NCBI GenBank assembly: GCA_900316445.1
Contig: ONCZ01000002.1
Location: 69,986 to 107,608, forward strand
DNA from: an uncultured Prevotellaceae bacterium
GTDB lineage: Bacteria > Bacteroidota > Bacteroidia > Bacteroidales > Bacteroidaceae
Direction: 5' to 3'
Length of the DNA stretch: 37,623 nt
Shown here: in pieces, positions 33,929 through 37,623 of the stretch
How positions within the stretch are numbered: position 1 is the first letter of the stretch
Layout of the letters: each line of letters begins with the position of its first letter
Translations under genes and position numbers: made by a program
Notes under the pieces: model-generated
What the model was told of the DNA's origin: nothing
What the model saw: only the letters and a program-made list of their open reading frames with translations
Database searches by the model: none

Positions 33929-34657
33929 TTATGCCATTAATAATGTACCAGCATTCACAGGCAGCTTTACGCCATTAACCTGCTGTGAAGCATCTACGAA
34001 GAACTTGATAACCTTGGCCACCTCTTCTGGCGTAAGTAACTGTTTCAGAGGATGATCCATTTGCATCTGTTCCAAAATGCGCTCATCAACCTCCGCAAAA
34101 CTCGTTTGCATATAGGCTGGCAGAATACAGTTACTTGTCACATTATATCTCGTATATTCTTTGTTCCATACATTCGAGAGTTCCATCAGATAGGCTTTAT
34201 TGGCCGCATAAAGGCTATAGCCCATGGGTGGCAGCCCGATGACAGCCTCTGTAATGATATTGATGATTTTCCCGAACTTCTTATTTTTCATGATCCCAAG
34301 AGCGGCCTGGGTAATCTTCACTGTCGGGATAATATTCATCTCAAAAGCCCTGAGGAATTCTCCTGGGGCTATTTTATGGAAATAGGTTGTCTGGGGCTTG
34401 CCAACATACGTACAATTGACCAGCACGTCAATATCCCATGTCTTGACTTGTTCACAGAAGGCATCCACGCTCTCTTCCTCACAGAAATTGACAGGTACGG
34501 CCTTGACGCTACTATAAGTAGCTTCCATTTCTTCTGCCACAGCTTTGTACGCTTCTGTGGGCAGGTAACTGAAATAGATTTGATGCAGGTCTTTAACCAA
34601 CAATTCTACCGTAGCCTTACCCAAGCCTGAAGTTCCACCTGTAACTAATATATTCAT
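33929..34657 (-). CDS. SDR family oxidoreductase (FabG-like), atypical active site
   Basis: 242 residues. Cofactor motif VTGGTSGLG is at residues 5-13, and the NCTYVG strand matches the usual NNAG position in a variant form. The catalytic Tyr-Lys pair is YAANK (Tyr150, Lys154). The position 13 residues before Tyr150, which holds the catalytic Ser in FabG, is Glu137 (IITEAVIG). This is a real deviation and may change the substrate or the mechanism. By location it reduces an acyl-ACP-bound keto group, but this is inference. The gene lies between maoC (13-base gap) and acp (19-base gap). Confidence 0.85.
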   Translation of the reverse strand: MNILVTGGTSGLGKATVELLVKDLHQIYFSYLPTEAYKAVAEEMEATYSSVKAVPVNFCEEESVDAFCEQVKTWDIDVLVNCTYVGKPQTTYFHKIAPGEFLRAFEMNIIPTVKITQAALGIMKNKKFGKIINIITEAVIGLPPMGYSLYAANKAYLMELSNVWNKEYTRYNVTSNCILPAYMQTSFAEVDERILEQMQMDHPLKQLLTPEEVAKVIKFFVDASQQVNGVKLPVNAGTLLMA

Positions 34658-34670
34658 TTTTACACTATTA

Positions 34671-35090
34671 TTATTTCAGGAGTCCAACTTGTACGTGTCC
34701 TTTTGCAACCAGTTCCGGTTTCCCGTCAGCAAGACGACGAAACTTCAATTTATAATTAATGATGTTCACCGCCTCTGAAACAATGTCAATCTCAGATTCC
34801 AACAGTATCTCATCATTCAGAAATACTGGTTTGTGGAAACTGATGTCTTGTGACTGGATCATCAGTTCTTTAGCGGGAAGCAGCATACCCACGAAATGAG
34901 AGATAAAGGCATTCAAGATATTTCCATACATGACAATACCCCTAAAACCCTTACTATTGGCATAGGCAGAGTCAGTATGCAACGGATTGTAGTCGAGACT
35001 ACAACGCTGAAAATGATCATAAACCTCCTGCGTGACCTGATAGGCATGTGTGATATGGGCAGACCGTGCTGCCAGTTCTTGAATGGTCAT
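34671..35090 (-). CDS. MaoC-like dehydratase/hydratase
   Basis: 139 residues, single hot-dog fold. The family motif LDYNPLHTDSAYANSKGF holds Asp33 and His38, the catalytic dyad with the usual spacing. GIVMYGNILNAFIS replaces the common AHG turn. MaoC proteins hydrate enoyl thioesters or dehydrate 3-hydroxyacyl thioesters. It overlaps the FkbH-like gene by four bases (ATGA), so the two are translationally coupled. With no ketosynthase in the operon, the natural substrate might be the glyceryl-ACP made by FkbH; dehydration would give an enol that becomes pyruvyl-ACP. That proposal is untested. Confidence 0.88.
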   Translation of the reverse strand: MTIQELAARSAHITHAYQVTQEVYDHFQRCSLDYNPLHTDSAYANSKGFRGIVMYGNILNAFISHFVGMLLPAKELMIQSQDISFHKPVFLNDEILLESEIDIVSEAVNIINYKLKFRRLADGKPELVAKGHVQVGLLK

Positions 35091-36826
35091 ACTGTTTTTG
35101 TGTCAATATAACATTCCCTTGGCTGGTAAGCCTCAACATCCAACTCAAAACGAGCCGTTTCCGAATTCTCTATCTTCGTGAAGCCAAGACTTGTATAGTG
35201 GTTCTCCACCATCTTGTTCTTAGGAGTAGGCAGATACTCGCCGATGATTTTCTTATAGCCAGCTGCCTTGGCACGCTCCACCATCGTATTGAGCGTAAAG
35301 TTCTCCATGCCACGTTTCAGCACCCGGCAACTCATAAACCACGTATCGACAAAGAGCGTCTCCGCATCCTGCCGTTTCATGATGATAACAGCAATCAGAC
35401 CATTATCGCCAAACTTATCCTCAAGTGTAAAACTGAGATCTATCACGTTCGGATCTTCTGCCACTGCTGTGATATCTGCCTCAGTATAGCGGATAGTCCT
35501 CAGGTTGAACTGGTTACTACGCTGGGAGAGCTGAGCCACACGAGGTGTATTGAACTTAGTAAAGCCACTGACGGTCGACACCATATTCAGCGATTTGAGG
35601 AAATCAGCCTCGTTGGTAAAGGTCTTCGACAGAGATACACGCTTGGCCTCCACCTGATATTGTTTGGTACGGTCCTTGTCGGCATTGCTATAGCTGGCCG
35701 TCTCAAAGAGATTTAGTGAATAGAGGTATTCCAGATATTCACCCGGGTCTTCCGGCAGTTCTGGAACAGTGATACCTTTGATATTCTCGCGGACGATATT
35801 TCGCTCAAATGGATTATCATCGAGGAACACAATCGAGTCGAAGCCAATGTTCAGGATGCTCTGGATGGTTCGGATATTGTCAACCTTCGTCTCCCAGTTG
35901 GCCTGGAACACGGCAATGTCATCCAGTTTCAGCACCATATCGGGATGCTTCTCGAACGGTTCCTTCGCCGTTTCCTCATTATTCTTCGAGGCCACGCAGA
36001 TGATGATACCACGCTGTTTCAGTTTCTTCACCCACATCTGGAATTCCGTGAAGGCCTTTCCGATACCAAGTCCATGACCAAGTTGGATACCTTCCAACCC
36101 GTCATCTCCGATGACACCACCCCAGACTGTATTGTCAAGGTCGAGGACCAGGCACTTCTTGAACTGTCCCTTGATGGCGCAGACGATATCCATGACCCTT
36201 GAAGCCACGTAAGGCAGGGCATCCACGCTCAGGATCATTTCTGTGCTGACGTAGACATTTGGCGCAAACATAAAGTCACGACCGAACTTATTCTGGAGAC
36301 CGGCAATGTCACAAATGAAAAGGTTCGGATACTGCTGCGAGAGGTTCATCAACTCATAGTTGAGCTTCCTGACCTGATAAGACAATGAGGATGAAACCTT
36401 ATTAGCATAACTGCCAAAGACCGTATCTTCGATCTCGGCATAATTGAAATAGATGATCTTCTTATTGGCAAAAGCAGGATTCTCACAGATCGATGCCACA
36501 AAAGACAAACGCTCGTCTGCCAAAGCTGACTGTTGCTCTACGGAAAGAGTACTGTGATGCTCACCCAACTTATGAGTCGACTGGAACACCACGATGATAT
36601 CCGCATCGAACTTATACAAATCACTCGTAGGATCCAGAAACTGCCTCTCCACCTGATTATACTCAGCCTCAAACAAGTCGATATGATATCCGTGTTCCAC
36701 GCCCATACCCTGAATAGCTGTAGCCAAGAACTGTGTAGCCGTATCTCCGACAAGAGCCACCTTCACAGAAGGAAGCCCCGAGTTATCCTGTTTCAGAATC
36801 TTCTTTAAGTCTTTATATTGAAGCAT
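35087..36826 (-). CDS. FkbH-like HAD-IIIC protein (acyl-carrier glyceryl transferase/phosphatase)
   Basis: 579 residues from ATG 36826, preceded by AAGG. ATG 36841 is an alternative, while ATG 36868 lies upstream of the -7 element and cannot be used from that promoter. The N-terminal domain (about 1-210) resembles the BF1531-type N-terminus of this family. The HAD core reads CLVLDLDNTVWGGVIGDDG (catalytic Asp229 and Asp231), with SKNNEETAKEPF, KVDNIRTI and IVFLDDNPFERNIVRE. The C-terminal part resembles a GNAT fold (LFVDTWFMSCRVLKRGMEN). FkbH proteins use 1,3-bisphosphoglycerate to load a glyceryl group on a carrier protein. The partner here is likely the ACP at 33670-33909. First gene of the operon. 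Confidence 0.88.
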   Translation of the reverse strand: MLQYKDLKKILKQDNSGLPSVKVALVGDTATQFLATAIQGMGVEHGYHIDLFEAEYNQVERQFLDPTSDLYKFDADIIVVFQSTHKLGEHHSTLSVEQQSALADERLSFVASICENPAFANKKIIYFNYAEIEDTVFGSYANKVSSSLSYQVRKLNYELMNLSQQYPNLFICDIAGLQNKFGRDFMFAPNVYVSTEMILSVDALPYVASRVMDIVCAIKGQFKKCLVLDLDNTVWGGVIGDDGLEGIQLGHGLGIGKAFTEFQMWVKKLKQRGIIICVASKNNEETAKEPFEKHPDMVLKLDDIAVFQANWETKVDNIRTIQSILNIGFDSIVFLDDNPFERNIVRENIKGITVPELPEDPGEYLEYLYSLNLFETASYSNADKDRTKQYQVEAKRVSLSKTFTNEADFLKSLNMVSTVSGFTKFNTPRVAQLSQRSNQFNLRTIRYTEADITAVAEDPNVIDLSFTLEDKFGDNGLIAVIIMKRQDAETLFVDTWFMSCRVLKRGMENFTLNTMVERAKAAGYKKIIGEYLPTPKNKMVENHYTSLGFTKIENSETARFELDVEAYQPRECYIDTKTV

Positions 36827-36855
36827 TCTATACCTTGACATATTATATTTCGGTG

Positions 36856-36863
36856 CAAAAATA
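36856..36863 (-). promoter_or_regulatory. -7 promoter element TATTTTTG for the eight-gene acyl-modification operon
   Basis: The minus strand reads TATTTTTG followed by CACC, 14 bases before ATG 36841 and 29 before ATG 36826. It is the only recognisable promoter of the operon. Confidence 0.6.
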
Positions 36864-36987
36864 CTCATTTTTTATCAAATACCAACTGAAATATGTCTTT
36901 TTTTTAGGAAAACGACGAAATAATTAACTTTTTGAGGATATTGATGAAAAAATAAGCGATTTCTTTTGTTTTTTGCTCTAATTGCAT

Positions 36988-36995
36988 TACCTTTG
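36988..36995 (+). promoter_or_regulatory. thrA -7 promoter element TACCTTTG
   Basis: TACCTTTG followed by CACC, with a predicted leader of about 58 bases that includes the hairpin at 37002-37038. The 120 bases before it, back to 36868, are AT-rich and show nothing else. Confidence 0.65.
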
Positions 36996-37001
36996 CACCG
37001 C

Positions 37002-37038
37002 CGTTGGAGAATTCCCCCATTGTGAAGGGGTACCGACG
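37002..37038 (+). promoter_or_regulatory. Leader hairpin before thrA
   Basis: CGTTGG pairs with CCGACG (one G-U), enclosing CCCC / GGGG with an eight-base loop. It is in the predicted 5' leader, 22 bases before the ATG. There is no T-run, so it could affect translation or mRNA stability rather than terminate. Confidence 0.45.
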
Positions 37039-37060
37039 ACAAGATAAATTGCATAGAAAT

Positions 37061-37623
37061 ATGAAAGTAATGAAATTCGGCGGAACGTCCGTAGGTTCCG
37101 TAAAAAGCATTTTGAGCTTAAAAGAAATTGTGGAGGCAGAGGCTCGGACACAACCTGTCATAGTAGTAGTAAGCGCACTCGACGGCATCACAGACAAGTT
37201 GATTGCAATGTCGCAGATGGCAAAACAGGGTGACGAGCGCTATCGTGAGGAATTCGATGCGATGGTGAGACGCCACCACCTGATGATAGACACAATCATC
37301 AATGACATCAAAAAGCGCGTAGACTTATTTAATAGTGTGGACAGTCTCTTTGACCAGTTGAAGAGCATCCTCTATGGTGTGTATTTGGTTCATGACCTGT
37401 CTAAAAAGACTGAGGACACCATCGTGAGCTATGGTGAGCGACTGAGTTCGCACATTGTAGCAGGAATTGTAAAGAATGGCGTTCGTATGAACAGCCGTGA
37501 CTTTATCCGTACACAGAATAAGAACGGTAAGCATGTGCTCGACACTGAGGAGACGAAGCGACTGGTGAAGGATACTTTCAAAGACCTCAATGAAAAAAGT
37601 GTATATGTGGTGCCTGGGTTCAT
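37061..37623 (+). CDS. thrA: Aspartate kinase, probably bifunctional with homoserine dehydrogenase (partial, 3' end outside window)
   Basis: The frame is open from ATG 37061 to the window edge (187 codons). It starts MKVMKFGGTSVGSVKSI, the kinase motif KFGGTSV, followed by VIVVVSALDGITDKL and YGERLSSHIVA. The inserted helical segment between these (RHHLMIDTIINDIKKRVDLF) is that of ThrA/MetL-type kinases, so a C-terminal homoserine dehydrogenase domain is expected beyond the edge but not seen. The enzyme catalyses the first committed step from aspartate to threonine, methionine and lysine. Own promoter at 36988-36995, divergent from the FkbH operon. Confidence 0.93.
   Translation, partial: MKVMKFGGTSVGSVKSILSLKEIVEAEARTQPVIVVVSALDGITDKLIAMSQMAKQGDERYREEFDAMVRRHHLMIDTIINDIKKRVDLFNSVDSLFDQLKSILYGVYLVHDLSKKTEDTIVSYGERLSSHIVAGIVKNGVRMNSRDFIRTQNKNGKHVLDTEETKRLVKDTFKDLNEKSVYVVPGF

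Overview
The window looks like a chromosomal segment of a Bacteroidales bacterium, most likely Prevotellaceae. The evidence is the Bacteroidota -7 promoter motif TAnnTTTG in front of at least twelve genes, a SecA of about 1130 residues, a FeoA-FeoB fusion, a Lnb/DUF4105 protein, CotH and dockerin-like secreted proteins, a bifunctional-type aspartokinase, and intergenic spacers filled with short-period (8-9 bp) imperfect tandem repeats. No tRNA, rRNA, CRISPR array, insertion sequence or prophage was seen.

Layout. 1-4714: envelope genes. A partial lptC and a beta-barrel-like outer-membrane protein run leftward; divergently, a putative lipoprotein N-acyltransferase (Lnb) and an alkaline-phosphatase-superfamily protein run rightward. 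4865-13665: secA, a lone ABC ATPase, the feoAB fusion, ruvC and a ModF-like double ABC ATPase, all rightward. 13699-20596: housekeeping genes, mostly leftward: a Crp/Fnr regulator, lepA, then (after a small lipoprotein on the other strand) yebC, pheT and a cytidylate-kinase-like protein. 20776-26100: an FAD oxidoreductase, a membrane acyltransferase and a CotH-kinase protein leftward, and a second, AT-rich acyltransferase rightward. 26101-28639: a 636-residue repeat-containing secreted protein and, beside it, a decayed partial copy carrying its own copy of the terminator.

28695-36826 is the most interesting part. Eight tightly packed leftward genes, several overlapping or two bases apart, start from one recognisable promoter. 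They encode an FkbH-like HAD-IIIC protein, a MaoC-like dehydratase, an SDR reductase, a dedicated acyl carrier protein, and two tandem MBOAT plus SGNH-esterase pairs. By analogy with DltA/C/B and AlgI/AlgJ or PatA/PatB, I infer a pathway that builds a small acyl group on the carrier protein and exports it onto a surface or secreted polysaccharide. The absence of a ketosynthase and the presence of FkbH suggest a C3 group from 1,3-bisphosphoglycerate (glyceryl, or after dehydration and reduction pyruvyl or lactyl). The window ends in the start of thrA on the plus strand.

A second theme is repetitive DNA invading genes. A 9-bp-period repeat encodes part of the LptC signal peptide, an 80-bp palindromic element encodes the linker of the ModF-like protein, a GC-rich palindrome encodes a short insert in the FAD oxidoreductase, and AT-rich fillers provide stop codons or starts of several genes.
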